From Rhodococcus rhodnii NBRC 100604 (GTDB lineage: Bacteria > Actinomycetota > Actinomycetes > Mycobacteriales > Mycobacteriaceae), in assembly GCF_001894925.1 (NCBI RefSeq), contig NZ_BCXD01000002.1, positions 24,817 to 88,816 of the forward strand: a stretch of DNA of 64,000 bases. The letters are read 5' to 3'. The notes under the pieces are model-generated. The model was given only the letters and a program-made list of their open reading frames with translations. It was not told the origin of the DNA and searched no databases. Below are positions 18,131-32,095 of this stretch, one piece after another (the stretch's first letter is position 1; every line of letters begins with the position of its first letter). A program made the translations under genes and the position numbers.

Positions 18131-19210
18131 TCACCGTGCCGGGACGGCGAACCGCGTGGGTGACGCGGGCGCCATCTCGGGCAGTTCGTCGCCCGCGAGC
18201 GCGGCGACGACGGCGTCGGCGGTGACCGGCGTCATGAGTATTCCGTTGCGGCCGTGTCCCGTCGCCACGACGACGCGATCGGACACCGCGCCGACGATGG
18301 GGATGTTGTCGGGCGAGCACGGCCGGAGCCCTGCCGCCGCCTCGTGGAACTCGTACTCGCCGATCGCGGGCATGAGCGCCTCGGCGTCGGCGACGAGGTC
18401 GCGGACGCCCGCGACGGTGACCTGCGTGTCCTCGCCCGCTTCGAGTTGCGTCGCACCGACGACGATCCCGTCGGCGCGCGGGACGAGATACGCGGGCCTT
18501 CCGTGCACGACGCCGCGCACCGTGCGCGTGGGTGCGGGTGTGACTCCGGGGCGCGCCCGCAGTCGCAGGATCTCGCCCTTGACGGGCCGCACCTGTAGGC
18601 CGGGCCACAGCCGCGCGCTCGCGTGTCCGGCCGCGAGCACGACGCGGTCGCTCTCGAGTGCGTCGAGGTCGGCGACCTGCTCGCCTCGGATCTCGACGCC
18701 CGCGTCGGCGGCGGCGCCGCGCAGGGCCGTCAGGAGTGCGCGATTGTCGACGGCGGATTCGCCGTCGGTGAGCAGCCCGAGCCGGATGCCGCGCGCGAGC
18801 ATCGGTTCGTGCTCGCGCACCTCGCGGCGGGTGAGCACGCGCGCCGTCCGGCCGGCGCGCCCCAGGAACTCGGCGATGGTGTGAAGGTCCTCGGCGTCGG
18901 CGGCGTCGAGCGCCACGGTGAGCGAGTCGGTCGTCGTGAAGAGAGAGAGCCCGCTCGCGCGTTCGAGTTCGCCGCCGAATCCGGGCCACCGGTCGAGCGA
19001 CGCCGCGCCGACCGCGAGCGCGGCCTCCTCGCCGGGCCAGCCCTCCGAGAGCGGTGCGAGCATTCCACCCGCGACGTGGCTGGCGCCCGACCCGACGGCG
19101 GGGTCGTGGAGTGTCACGTGCCAACCGGCCTGCGCGGCGCGCCACGCGCACGCGAGACCGATGACACCGCCGCCGACCACGCTCACCGTGGCTCCGCTGT
19201 TCGAGTGCAT
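18131..19210 (-). CDS. thiO: Glycine oxidase ThiO
   Basis: FAD-dependent oxidase giving iminoglycine for thiazole synthesis; 359 residues. The dinucleotide motif [16 protein letters not shown] is at the N-terminus, [19 protein letters not shown] follows, and [16 protein letters not shown] plus [17 protein letters not shown] form the C-terminal FAD-contacting part. The ATG at 19210 is preferred because GAGGTGAT lies just upstream, directly after the TPP riboswitch. First gene of the thiOSG operon. Confidence 0.93.
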   Translation of the reverse strand: MHSNSGATVSVVGGGVIGLACAWRAAQAGWHVTLHDPAVGSGASHVAGGMLAPLSEGWPGEEAALAVGAASLDRWPGFGGELERASGLSLFTTTDSLTVALDAADAEDLHTIAEFLGRAGRTARVLTRREVREHEPMLARGIRLGLLTDGESAVDNRALLTALRGAAADAGVEIRGEQVADLDALESDRVVLAAGHASARLWPGLQVRPVKGEILRLRARPGVTPAPTRTVRGVVHGRPAYLVPRADGIVVGATQLEAGEDTQVTVAGVRDLVADAEALMPAIGEYEFHEAAAGLRPCSPDNIPIVGAVSDRVVVATGHGRNGILMTPVTADAVVAALAGDELPEMAPASPTRFAVPAR

Positions 19211-19223
19211 CACGATCACCTCA

Positions 19224-19307
19224 CTTCCCACGCCGGCATGATCCGGTTCGGGTACGACGGTCGGGTTCGGCGCGAACCCCTCTCAGCCCCGCGATCCGGG
19301 GACTCCC
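19224..19307 (-). promoter_or_regulatory. TPP riboswitch (THI element) upstream of thiO
   Basis: On the minus strand the region starts with a GGGAGTCC stem, contains CTGAGAGG (the CUGAGA element) and then CCGGATCATGCCGGCGTGGG, which matches the conserved 3' half of TPP riboswitches. It ends 13 nt before the thiO ATG and overlaps nothing coding, so control of translation initiation (sequestering GAGGTGAT) is the likely mode. Confidence 0.92.
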
Positions 19308-19328
19308 GTGTCAGTAGTTCCACCACAG

Positions 19329-19334
19329 AGGCTA
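19329..19334 (-). promoter_or_regulatory. Possible -10 element for thiO
   Basis: TAGCCT on the minus strand lies 21 nt before the 5' end of the riboswitch. It overlaps the divergent thiE -10 element by two bases, so the two promoters would compete for polymerase. No clear -35 box. Confidence 0.35.
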
Positions 19335-19338
19335 CCTT
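19333..19338 (+). promoter_or_regulatory. -10 element for thiE (leaderless)
   Basis: TACCTT ends exactly 7 nt before the GTG start of thiE. With a leaderless message thiE would escape the TPP riboswitch, which lies on the other strand. Confidence 0.55.
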
Positions 19339-19345
19339 TTACGCC

Positions 19346-20038
19346 GTGACACCCTCCCCTCCCCGTCGCAGCGACGATCGTCGTGCCCGGCTCGCCGATG
19401 CGCGCCTCTACCTGTGCACGGACGCGCGCCGCGACACCGGTGACCTCGAGCGTTTCGTCGACTCCGCGCTGGCCGGCGGCGTCGACATCGTGCAGCTGCG
19501 CGACAAGGGCTCGGAGGGCGAGAAGCGATTCGGTCCGCTCGAGGCGAAGGACGAACTGCTCGCGCTCAGCATCCTCACCGAGGCCGCGCGCCGTCACGGT
19601 GCGCTCGTCGCGGTGAACGATCGCGCCGATCTCGCGCTCGCGGCCGGTGCCGACGTGCTCCACCTGGGCCAGGACGATCTCCCCGTCCCCTACGCCCGCA
19701 CCGTCGTGGGACCGGACGTCGTCATCGGGCGCTCGACCCACAATCGCGCGCAGGCGAGCCTCGCGGCGATCGAGGAGAGCGTCGACTACTTCTGCACCGG
19801 ACCCGTGTGGACGACGCCGACCAAGCCCGGACGCTCCGCCGCGGGTATCGACCTCGTGCGGGCGACCGCGGAGGCCGGTCCCTCGCGCCCCTGGTTCGCG
19901 ATCGGCGGTATCGACGAGGATCGTCTCGACGACGTGCTCGACGCCGGTGCGACCCGCGTCGTCGTCGTGCGGGCGATCACGCAGTCCCGCGATCCGCGCG
20001 CGGCGGCGGCGAGGATCGCCGAGAAGCTGCACGGCTGA
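19346..20038 (+). CDS. thiE: Thiamine-phosphate synthase
   Basis: Joins HMP pyrophosphate and thiazole phosphate; 230 residues, TIM barrel. Motifs: [63 protein letters not shown] and WFAIGGID. The GTG start is chosen because the conserved protein begins just after it and a TACCTT box is 7 nt upstream. The insertion GSEGEKRFG in the second motif is usual for actinobacterial ThiE. Convergent with the Nudix gene, 30 nt apart. Confidence 0.95.
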   Translation: MTPSPPRRSDDRRARLADARLYLCTDARRDTGDLERFVDSALAGGVDIVQLRDKGSEGEKRFGPLEAKDELLALSILTEAARRHGALVAVNDRADLALAAGADVLHLGQDDLPVPYARTVVGPDVVIGRSTHNRAQASLAAIEESVDYFCTGPVWTTPTKPGRSAAGIDLVRATAEAGPSRPWFAIGGIDEDRLDDVLDAGATRVVVVRAITQSRDPRAAAARIAEKLHG

Positions 20039-20068
20039 CCGAACCGCCGTGTCCGGCCAGGCCCGCCG

Positions 20069-20734
20069 TCAGTCCAGCGCGGAGGGCGGAAGCGTGACGG
20101 TTCGCGCCGAGCGTCCCGCGTCCCCACCGACGACCGCCGTGAGATCCCTGCCCGCGGCCTCGCCTTCCCCGCCCGTGAGTTCCTCGATCCCGGTGAGCCA
20201 GCCGAAACCGCCGCCCGGCAGCACGACGGTGCGCGCCCCCGCACGCGGCAGCGGCGGCGGGGCGAGCACGCGGACCGGCTCGGCGCGCAGCAACGGCCAG
20301 CTCGCCGCGAAGCCCGTGTGCAGCGGCAGCAGCTCGACCTCGGCCTCCGGGACCCAGCGCAGCTCCAGGCTTTCGCGGTTCGCGACCGTCTTCAGCAGTG
20401 CCTCGCTGTCCGCGACGACCGTCGTGTAACTCCACACGTCGCGGATGTCCGTCGTGACGCGTTCGGCGCGCACGCGGACGAGAGTCTCGTCGAGACCCGC
20501 CTCCTCGAACGCTTCGCGCAACGCCGCCGCGGTGGCGCTCTCGTGGGAGTCGCGGGCGCCGCCGGGGAGCCCCCACGTTCCGCCCTGATGGCTCCATTGC
20601 GCACGATGCTGCAGCAGGACGGCGGGCCCGGCATCGCCGAGCGGAGCCCGCACGAGCAGGCCTGCAGCACCGAAACGGCCCCAGTGCCGCACGCCGTCGG
20701 GGCCGTATGCCCAGCCGTCCCCGTCCCCGTGCAT
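20069..20734 (-). CDS. MutT-type Nudix hydrolase (MutT3-like)
   Basis: 221 residues from the ATG at 20734, backed by GGGAG 6 nt upstream. The Nudix box is complete: GGARDSHESATAAALREAFE continuing to EEAG. Hydrolyses nucleoside-diphosphate-linked substrates; its position beside thiE matches Rv0413 (mutT3), annotated there as an oxidised-nucleotide sanitising enzyme. The C-terminal ~60 residues are a Pro/Ala/Gly-rich extension with no recognised domain. Confidence 0.88.
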   Translation of the reverse strand: MHGDGDGWAYGPDGVRHWGRFGAAGLLVRAPLGDAGPAVLLQHRAQWSHQGGTWGLPGGARDSHESATAAALREAFEEAGLDETLVRVRAERVTTDIRDVWSYTTVVADSEALLKTVANRESLELRWVPEAEVELLPLHTGFAASWPLLRAEPVRVLAPPPLPRAGARTVVLPGGGFGWLTGIEELTGGEGEAAGRDLTAVVGGDAGRSARTVTLPPSALD

Positions 20735-20871
20735 CGCCGTCTCCCTCGCCGTGGTTGCCTGCACCCTAGCGGCTCGCGCATCCCGCGCGCCCGCGCGGCG
20801 TCCGGGCACCGGGCATCGAACCGCCGGGCCGCCACGCGCCCGGGTGACCGCCCCCGCCGGGGCTCCGCTTA

Positions 20872-20877
20872 TATGCT
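20872..20877 (+). promoter_or_regulatory. Candidate -10 for the glnX-glnH-pknG operon
   Basis: TATGCT inside the only AT-rich patch (CTTATATGCT) of the 193-nt gap, about 50 nt before the GTG start. No clear -35 element. Confidence 0.45.
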
Positions 20878-20927
20878 GCCCAGAGGGAGACCGAGCAGCG
20901 AGAGCGCGCGAGCGGAAGGGTCTGGAC

Positions 20928-25671
<4,744 letters not shown>

Positions 25672-25678
25672 CGTGGTT

Positions 25679-25729
25679 CTCCGGGGCAGGCCCCGGAGGC
25701 AGGCCCGAGGTGCCCGGAAGCGGGGCACC
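25679..25729 (+). terminator. Two GC-rich hairpins after pknG
   Basis: CTCCGGGG/CCCCGGAG (25679-25698) and GGTGCCC/GGGCACC (25709-25729) lie between the pknG stop and the next gene. No T-tract follows, so termination may be partial. Confidence 0.4.
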
Positions 25730-25751
25730 GGAGACCGGCGAGAGGACGAGA

Positions 25752-27620
25752 ATGGCGCAGCGGACCACCGGCGGCGCACACCCCGACGCCGCACCGGCCG
25801 CGCGCACCCCCGACGATGCTCCCCCGCGGCTCGCCCGGCGCATCGCGCTCGCGGCGGCCGCGATCGTCCTTGCCGCGACGGCGCTGCGGGTCTGGGTCGC
25901 GGCGGCGGGCGGCTTCTACTGGGACGATCTGATCCTCACCGGGCGGTCGGCGACCGTCCCCACTTTCTCGGCCGATTTCCTGCTCTACGACCACGACGGC
26001 CACTTCATGCCCGCGGCGTTCCTGCTGGCCGATCTGGCGACGACGCTCGCACCGCTGCAGTGGTGGCTGCCGGCGGTGATGCTCGTCGTGGGGCAACTCG
26101 CGGCGTCGGCGGCCGTGGTGCGCCTGCTGTGGGTCGTGATGGGCCCGCGTCCGCTGCTCCTCGCGCCGCTCGTGTTCTACGTGCTGTGCCCCATCACGCT
26201 GCCGTCGTTCGCGTGGTGGGCGAACGCGCTCAACTCGCTGCCGCTGCAGTTCGCGCTCGCGTGGGTCGCGGCCGACGCGATGAAGCTCGCGCGCACCGGC
26301 GACCGCCGCTACGCGATCTCGGATGTCGTCGTCACGATCGTCGCGCTCGCGTTCTTCGAGAAGTCGGTGCTCGTCCCGTTCGTGGCGTTCGCGACGGTCG
26401 CGCTCGCCTATCACGTCGACGGCGTCGCACGCGCGTTCCGGACGGCCCTGCGGCGCTGCGCGGCGCTGTGGATCCCGACCGCCGTCGTTCTCGCGGTGTG
26501 GGCGCTGGTGTACCTCACCGTGACGGACTCGCGCGTCGAGAGCGATCACCTGGGCAACGCGCCGGGGTTCGTGCACCATGCGACGTCGCTGGGGCTCGTG
26601 CCGACCTTCCTCGGCGGGCCGTGGCTGTGGGACCGGTGGCCGCCGAGCCCGCCGTGGGCGACGCCGCCGACGGCGCTCGTGATCGGCGGCTGGGTCGTGC
26701 TCGCCGCGGCGGTGATCGGGTCGATCGTCCACAAGCGCCGCGTCGCGCCGGTGTGGATCGCGGCCGCCGCCTACGTCGCCGCGTCCGAGCTCGCGATGGT
26801 GCTCACCCGTGGCTCGGACCTCGCGGCCTACGAGCTGGCGCAGACGCTGCGCTATCTCGCCGATTCCGCCGTCGTGCTCGTCGTTCTCGCCGCGCTGATC
26901 GCGCGGGCACCACGCCGTTCCGAACGCCCGCGCGAGCCCCGATCGGGCGGTCTCGTCGCACTCACGACGGTCGCGGTCGTCGCGTTCGCCGTCTCGAGCG
27001 TGCTGTCGACGATCACCTTCGTCGGCCGCTGGGAGAACAACCCCACCAACCCGTATCTCGCGAACGCGCGGGTCTCGCTCGCCGAGCATCGCGACGTCCC
27101 GCTGCTCGACCATCCCGTGTCGCTGTGGGTGCTCGTCCCCGTCGCGACGCCGTACAACTCGGCGAGCCACGTCTTCGGGCCGCTCCCCGACCGGCCCGAG
27201 TTCGCCGACTCCACGCCGCAACTGCGCCAGCTCGACGACGACGGAATGCTCGTCGAGGCCGTCGTCTCCGACACCCGCACCATTCCGCAGGGCCCGGTTC
27301 CCGAGTGCGGGTTCCGCGTCGAACGCACCCCCGACGGCGTCGCCGGCGACACGACGATCCCGCTCGACGGGCCGCTGCTCGACTGGGAGTGGACGGCGCA
27401 GCTGAACTACTTCGCCTCGACCGCGGGCGACGTCGACGTGCGGCTCGACACCGGCGACACCGTCACGGTGCCCGTCGAGGCGGGGCTGAACCAGGTGTTC
27501 GTGCGGCTGATCGGCGGCGGCGACGCGCTGCACGTGGAGCCGACGACGCCGGGTCTCGCGCTGTGCGTCGGCTCGGGTCCGGTCGGCACCGTCGCACCCA
27601 CGACCGAACGGGTGCGATGA
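25752..27620 (+). CDS. Polytopic membrane protein, GT-C glycosyltransferase-like
   Basis: 622 residues with about ten predicted helices in the first ~420 residues and a soluble, probably extracytoplasmic, C-terminal domain (~430-622) with two Cys (VPECGF, ALCVGS). FYWDDLIL in the first outer loop is an acidic pair placed as in GT-C enzymes that use polyprenyl-phosphate sugars; this is suggestive only. ATG preceded by AGAGGA. The next gene overlaps by 4 nt and encodes an acyltransferase, so the pair may build or decorate an envelope glycan. No closer family recognised. Confidence 0.6.
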   Translation: MAQRTTGGAHPDAAPAARTPDDAPPRLARRIALAAAAIVLAATALRVWVAAAGGFYWDDLILTGRSATVPTFSADFLLYDHDGHFMPAAFLLADLATTLAPLQWWLPAVMLVVGQLAASAAVVRLLWVVMGPRPLLLAPLVFYVLCPITLPSFAWWANALNSLPLQFALAWVAADAMKLARTGDRRYAISDVVVTIVALAFFEKSVLVPFVAFATVALAYHVDGVARAFRTALRRCAALWIPTAVVLAVWALVYLTVTDSRVESDHLGNAPGFVHHATSLGLVPTFLGGPWLWDRWPPSPPWATPPTALVIGGWVVLAAAVIGSIVHKRRVAPVWIAAAAYVAASELAMVLTRGSDLAAYELAQTLRYLADSAVVLVVLAALIARAPRRSERPREPRSGGLVALTTVAVVAFAVSSVLSTITFVGRWENNPTNPYLANARVSLAEHRDVPLLDHPVSLWVLVPVATPYNSASHVFGPLPDRPEFADSTPQLRQLDDDGMLVEAVVSDTRTIPQGPVPECGFRVERTPDGVAGDTTIPLDGPLLDWEWTAQLNYFASTAGDVDVRLDTGDTVTVPVEAGLNQVFVRLIGGGDALHVEPTTPGLALCVGSGPVGTVAPTTERVR

Positions 27621-28996
27621 CGGCGACCGAACCCGCACCACAGGCAGCACCCTCACACCGCGTCGCATCGTGGACGGGTGTCCGCGCGTTCGCCGCGCTG
27701 CTCGTCGTCGCGACCCACGTTGCGTTCTGGACGGGGAACTACGGCGACGACGCGAGCGGGCTGCTGTTCGCGCGGCTCGAGGTCGGCGTGACGATCTTCT
27801 TCGTGCTGTCGGGATTCCTGCTCACCCGCCCGTGGGTCACCGCGATCTCGCGCGGCACCGACTCGCCCTCGACGGCACGCTATTTCGCGCACCGCCTACG
27901 CCGTGTACTGCCCGCGTACTGGATCACCGTCGTCGCCGCGTACGGCATCTACACCCTGCGCGACGTCGAGCCCGCGGGGCGCAGCGTCGAGGGCTTCGTG
28001 CGGACGACGACGTTCACGCAGCTGTACGAGTTCGGGCACTTCCATCAGGGCCTGACCCAGATGTGGAGTCTCGCGGTCGAGGTCGTGTTCTACCTCGTGC
28101 TGCCCGCCGTCGTGTGGCTCGTGTTCTCGCTCGTGTGCCGGCAGCGGTGGCGGCCCGGCCTCGCGACAGCGGCGCTGTCGGTGCTCACGCTGGTCAGTCC
28201 GCTGTGGGTGGTGTTCACGCACGACGCGAGCACCTTCGGGGGTCCGCTCGATCCGACGGCGCGCATGTGGTTCCCCGCCTTCGCGGCATGGTTCCTCGCC
28301 GGTGTCGCTCTCGCCGTCGCGGCAGAGCACGTGCGCCGCGAACCCGGTGTGCGGGCCCCGAATCCGTACCTGCTGCTCGGCGGCGGGCTCGTCGCGTTCG
28401 TCCTCGCGTGCACGCCCGCCGCGGGCGAGGCGACCATCGTGCCGTCCGACGCGGGCGCCGCGATCACGAAGACCTTCCTCTACGGCGCGAGCGCGACCGC
28501 ACTGATCGCGGCGCTCGTCGTGGGCGAGCGCCCGTCGATCGTGGCCCGCGTCCTCGGTTCACGGCCCGCCGTATGGCTCGGCGCCATCTCGTACGAGATC
28601 TTCCTCGTGCACCTCGTCGTGCTCGAGCTCGCGATGAGCGTCCTCGGGTATCACGTCTTCGGCGGGAACCCGCTGGTGCTGTTCACGGTCACCGTCGCCG
28701 CGTCGATCCCGATCGCGTGGCTGCTGCACCGCGTGACGCGGCCGCTCCTACCGGGAGCCGCGGACGAGCGTCGCCGCCGCGCGCGCGATGGCGAGTTCCT
28801 CGTCGGTGGGGATCACGAGGAGCGCGGTCGCGCTGCCGTCGGCACCGATGTGCCGCTCGCCGCTCCCCGAGGCGTTCCGGTCCGGGTCGACGACGATGCC
28901 GAACGGCTCGAGTCCCTGCAGGATCGCGGCGCGCAGCGCGGGGACGTTCTCCCCGACGCCCGCCGTGAACGTGATCGCGTCGACTCCCCCGAGTAG
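27617..28996 (+). CDS. Acyltransferase family 3 (OafA-like) membrane protein
   Basis: Integral membrane O-acyltransferase. The family begins with SWTGVRAFAALLVVATHVAFW, whose His is likely catalytic, then VGVTIFFVLSGFLLTRPW and YFAHRLRRVLPAYW; about ten helices run to RVTRPLLPG near residue 378. The frame then continues for 83 residues through the 3' end of ackA on the other strand (28748-28996). That tail is Arg/Asp-rich and looks like antisense coding, so the natural C-terminus may be near 28750 with a lost stop codon. ATGA overlap with the preceding gene. Confidence 0.82.
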   Translation: MTATEPAPQAAPSHRVASWTGVRAFAALLVVATHVAFWTGNYGDDASGLLFARLEVGVTIFFVLSGFLLTRPWVTAISRGTDSPSTARYFAHRLRRVLPAYWITVVAAYGIYTLRDVEPAGRSVEGFVRTTTFTQLYEFGHFHQGLTQMWSLAVEVVFYLVLPAVVWLVFSLVCRQRWRPGLATAALSVLTLVSPLWVVFTHDASTFGGPLDPTARMWFPAFAAWFLAGVALAVAAEHVRREPGVRAPNPYLLLGGGLVAFVLACTPAAGEATIVPSDAGAAITKTFLYGASATALIAALVVGERPSIVARVLGSRPAVWLGAISYEIFLVHLVVLELAMSVLGYHVFGGNPLVLFTVTVAASIPIAWLLHRVTRPLLPGAADERRRRARDGEFLVGGDHEERGRAAVGTDVPLAAPRGVPVRVDDDAERLESLQDRGAQRGDVLPDARRERDRVDSPE

Positions 28997-29941
28997 CACG
29001 AGATACGCCCCGAGGTACTTGCGCGCGCGGTGCACGTAGACGTCCCACGCGAGCTGCGCGTCGGCGTCGCCCTGCTCGATCAGCTCGGTGAGCGCACGGA
29101 AATCGTTGACGCCCGCGAGTCCCTTGAGACCCGAGCGGCGATTGAGCAGATCGTCGAGCTCGTCGACCTTCATTCCGGCCTGCCGGTGGAGCTGGAAGAG
29201 CACGCCCGCGTCGATGTCGCCGCTGCGCGTGCCCATGACGAGGCCGTCGAGCGGCGTCATCCCCATCGTCGTGTCCTGCGCTCTCCCACCGGAGATCGCG
29301 GAGGCCGACGCACCGTTGCCGAGGTGGAACACGATCTGCCGCAGTTCACCGAGCGGACGGCCGAGGACGTCGGCGACGCGCTCGCTCACGTACTGGTGCG
29401 ACGTCCCGTGGAATCCGTAACGGCGGACCCGATTCTCGCGGGCGACGTCACGGTCGATCGCGAATGTCGCTGCGGCGGCGGGCAGATCGTGGAAGAAGGC
29501 GGTGTCGAAGACCGCGACCTCCGGGACGCCGGGAAGTGTCGAGCGCAGGATCTCGATACCGACGGCGTTGGCCGGGTTGTGCAGCGGCGCGAGGGCGGAG
29601 AGCCGGTGGATCTCGGAGACGACGTGATCGTCGATGAGCACCGGCTCGCCGAAGACGGCCCCGCCGTGCACCACGCGGTGACCGATCGCCGTGAGCGTGT
29701 CCGGGTCGAGCACACCCGAGTCGGTGAGCTCGGCGAGCGCGAGTGCGAAACCCGCGCTGTGATCGGCGATCCGCTCGGTGCGTTCGCGCGTCTCACCGCC
29801 GGCAGTGCACGACAGCCGTCCCTCGTCCTCGCCGATGCGCTCGACGAGCCCCTTCGCGAGCACGTCTCCCGGCTCGGGGTCGACGAGCTGGAACTTGATC
29901 GACGACGAGCCCGAATTGATGACGAGGACAGTGCCGTTCAC
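28748..29941 (-). CDS. ackA: Acetate kinase
   Basis: Acetyl phosphate + ADP to acetate + ATP; 397 residues, full length. VLVINSGSSSIKF (N-terminal phosphate site), HRVVHGG, VFDTAFFHDLP with the catalytic Asp, RYGFHGTSHQYV, HLGNGASASAI and FTAGVGENVP are all present. The GTG start overlaps the pta stop (GTGA), giving the usual pta-ackA pair. The last 249 bp are overlapped by the antisense tail of the acyltransferase frame. Confidence 0.97.
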   Translation of the reverse strand: MNGTVLVINSGSSSIKFQLVDPEPGDVLAKGLVERIGEDEGRLSCTAGGETRERTERIADHSAGFALALAELTDSGVLDPDTLTAIGHRVVHGGAVFGEPVLIDDHVVSEIHRLSALAPLHNPANAVGIEILRSTLPGVPEVAVFDTAFFHDLPAAAATFAIDRDVARENRVRRYGFHGTSHQYVSERVADVLGRPLGELRQIVFHLGNGASASAISGGRAQDTTMGMTPLDGLVMGTRSGDIDAGVLFQLHRQAGMKVDELDDLLNRRSGLKGLAGVNDFRALTELIEQGDADAQLAWDVYVHRARKYLGAYLVLLGGVDAITFTAGVGENVPALRAAILQGLEPFGIVVDPDRNASGSGERHIGADGSATALLVIPTDEELAIARAAATLVRGSR

Positions 29942-32022
29942 GCGTCCGTCTCCTTCTTCTGCGCCTGGATCGCGGTGATCGCGACGGTGTTGACGATGTC
30001 CTGGACGAGCGCGCCGCGCGAGAGGTCGTTGACGGGCTTGTTCAGGCCCTGCAGCACGGGCCCGACCGCGACGGCGCCGGCGCTGCGCTGCACCGCCTTG
30101 TAGGTGTTGTTGCCCGTGTTGAGGTCCGGGAAGATGAAGACCGTCGCCTTGCCCGCGACCGCCGAGCCCGGCATCTTCTTGTCGGCGACGCTCTGCTCGA
30201 TCGCGGCGTCGTACTGGATCGGTCCCTCGACGAGCAGATCCGGGCGCCGGTCACGGACGAGCGCGGTCCCCTCGCGCACCTTGTCGACGTCGGCGCCGGT
30301 ACCCGAGTCGCCGGTCGAGTACGAGAGCATCGCGATCCGCGGATCGATGCCGAAGCGCGCTGCGGTCTGCGACGACGAGATCGCGATGTCCGCGAGCTGC
30401 TCCGCGGTGGGATCGGGCACGATCGCGCAATCGCCGTACGCGAGAACACGATCCGCGAGGCACATGAGGAAGATGCTCGACACCGTCGACACGTCGGGCG
30501 CGGTGCGGATGATCTCGAGCGACGGCCGGATCGTGTGGGCCGTCGTGTGCGCGGCACCCGAGACCATGCCGTCCGCGAGGCCCGTGTGCACCATCATCGT
30601 CCCGAAGTACGAGATGTCGGTCATCACCTCACGGGCCCGCTCGATCGTCATGCCCCGGTGCTCACGCAGCCGCGTGTACTCCTGCGCGAACTCCTCGGCG
30701 TGGTCGCTCGACGCGGGATCGAGGACGGTCGCGGCGGCGATGTCGACGCCGAGCTCGGCGGCACGCGCCCGTACGGCGGTCTCGTCGCCGAGCAGCGTCA
30801 GATCGGCGACGCCGCGGCCGAGGACGCGGGCGGCCGCACGCAGGATGCGGTCGTCGTCACCCTCGGGCAGCACGATGTGGCGGCGCTGCCCGCGCGCGCG
30901 ATCGATCAGCTGGTACTCGAACATCTGCGGCGTGACGACGGACGGTGTCGCGACCTTCATCCGGTCGAGGAGCGTCTGGGCGTCGACGCGCTGCTCCATG
31001 AGCGAGAGCGCGGTGTCGATCTTCTGCTGCGATCCGACGGCGACCTTGCCACGCGTCTGGGCCGCGGCGCGGGCAGTCTCGTACGTGCCGAGCTCGGTCG
31101 CGAGAATCGGCAGCCGCGGGTTGAGCGCTTCGATCAGGCGCGCCATCTGCGGGTGCGGCTCGATCCCGCCGTTCATGACGATGCCGGCGAGCGACGGGAA
31201 CCCCGCGGCGTCGTGCGCGTTGACGAGGGTGAGCAGGACGTCCGAGCGGTCGCCCGGCGCGACGACGACGATGCCGTCGGTGAGCCGTTCGAGGATGTGC
31301 TCGGCCGTCATGCCGCCGACCATCACCGACAGCGCTTCACGGCCGAGGAGGTCGGGGTCGCCGCTGTAGAGCTCGGCGTTCGTCGCGTGCTGCAGTTCGA
31401 GCATCGTCGGGGCGACGAGCAGCGGCACCTCGGGCAGGCTCCACGCGGGGACGTTCGTCGTCTCCAGTGCGCGGGTGATGTCGTCGAGCCGGTCGGGATC
31501 GCAGCGATTGGCGACGACGGCGAGCAGGTGCGCGTGCTGCGATTCGAGCTCGGTCTGGCACAGCTGAGCGAGCTGAGCGATCTCGTCGGGGCTGCGTTCG
31601 ACGCCGCTGACCGCGAGCAGCACAGAGGCGCCGAGGTTCACGGCGATGCGGGCGTTGTAGCCGAGCTCGCTGGGGCTGGCGACGTCGGTGTAGTCGCTGC
31701 CGACGATCACGACGGCGTCGCACTGCGCCGCAACCTCGTGATAGCGCGCGACGATCGTGCCGAGCGCGTTCTCCGGATCCTCGTGCACGTCCTCGTAGGT
31801 GACGCCCAGCGCCTGGTCGTACGAGATGTCGGCCGACGTCTGCTCGAGCAGCAGTTCGAGGATGTAGTCCTTCTCGTGCGTCGTGCGCGCGATCGGCCGG
31901 AACACCCCGACGCGGGCGGCCGACGCGCACAGCATCTGGAGGACGCCGAGCGCGATCGTGGACTTGCCGGTGTCCCCCTCCGGCGACGCGATGTACACAC
32001 TCGACGGTTCCGCAGCACCCAT
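29938..32022 (-). CDS. pta: Phosphate acetyltransferase (long form)
   Basis: Acetyl-CoA + Pi to acetyl phosphate; 694 residues. N-terminal P-loop/DRTGG-type regulatory part starts with YIASPEGDTGKSTIALGVL and covers roughly residues 1-360; the catalytic PTA_PTB domain begins near VVTPQMFEYQLIDRARGQ and includes IALSYSTGDSG-type residues (reads MLSYSTGDSGTGADVDKV) and VAVGPVLQGLNKPVNDLSRG. The ATG directly follows a TAGGCT box at 6 nt, so the transcript is probably leaderless. Confidence 0.97.
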   Translation of the reverse strand: MGAAEPSSVYIASPEGDTGKSTIALGVLQMLCASAARVGVFRPIARTTHEKDYILELLLEQTSADISYDQALGVTYEDVHEDPENALGTIVARYHEVAAQCDAVVIVGSDYTDVASPSELGYNARIAVNLGASVLLAVSGVERSPDEIAQLAQLCQTELESQHAHLLAVVANRCDPDRLDDITRALETTNVPAWSLPEVPLLVAPTMLELQHATNAELYSGDPDLLGREALSVMVGGMTAEHILERLTDGIVVVAPGDRSDVLLTLVNAHDAAGFPSLAGIVMNGGIEPHPQMARLIEALNPRLPILATELGTYETARAAAQTRGKVAVGSQQKIDTALSLMEQRVDAQTLLDRMKVATPSVVTPQMFEYQLIDRARGQRRHIVLPEGDDDRILRAAARVLGRGVADLTLLGDETAVRARAAELGVDIAAATVLDPASSDHAEEFAQEYTRLREHRGMTIERAREVMTDISYFGTMMVHTGLADGMVSGAAHTTAHTIRPSLEIIRTAPDVSTVSSIFLMCLADRVLAYGDCAIVPDPTAEQLADIAISSSQTAARFGIDPRIAMLSYSTGDSGTGADVDKVREGTALVRDRRPDLLVEGPIQYDAAIEQSVADKKMPGSAVAGKATVFIFPDLNTGNNTYKAVQRSAGAVAVGPVLQGLNKPVNDLSRGALVQDIVNTVAITAIQAQKKETDA

Positions 32023-32028
32023 GTGTGC

Positions 32029-32034
32029 AGCCTA
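32029..32034 (-). promoter_or_regulatory. -10 element for pta-ackA (leaderless)
   Basis: TAGGCT on the minus strand ends 6 nt before the pta ATG, and no ribosome binding site is present. Confidence 0.55.
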
Positions 32035-32095
32035 TCCCCGGTCCGTTCGCCGCCGCGGCCGCCATGCGTGACCTACCGCACCCCTCCGCCTTGTC

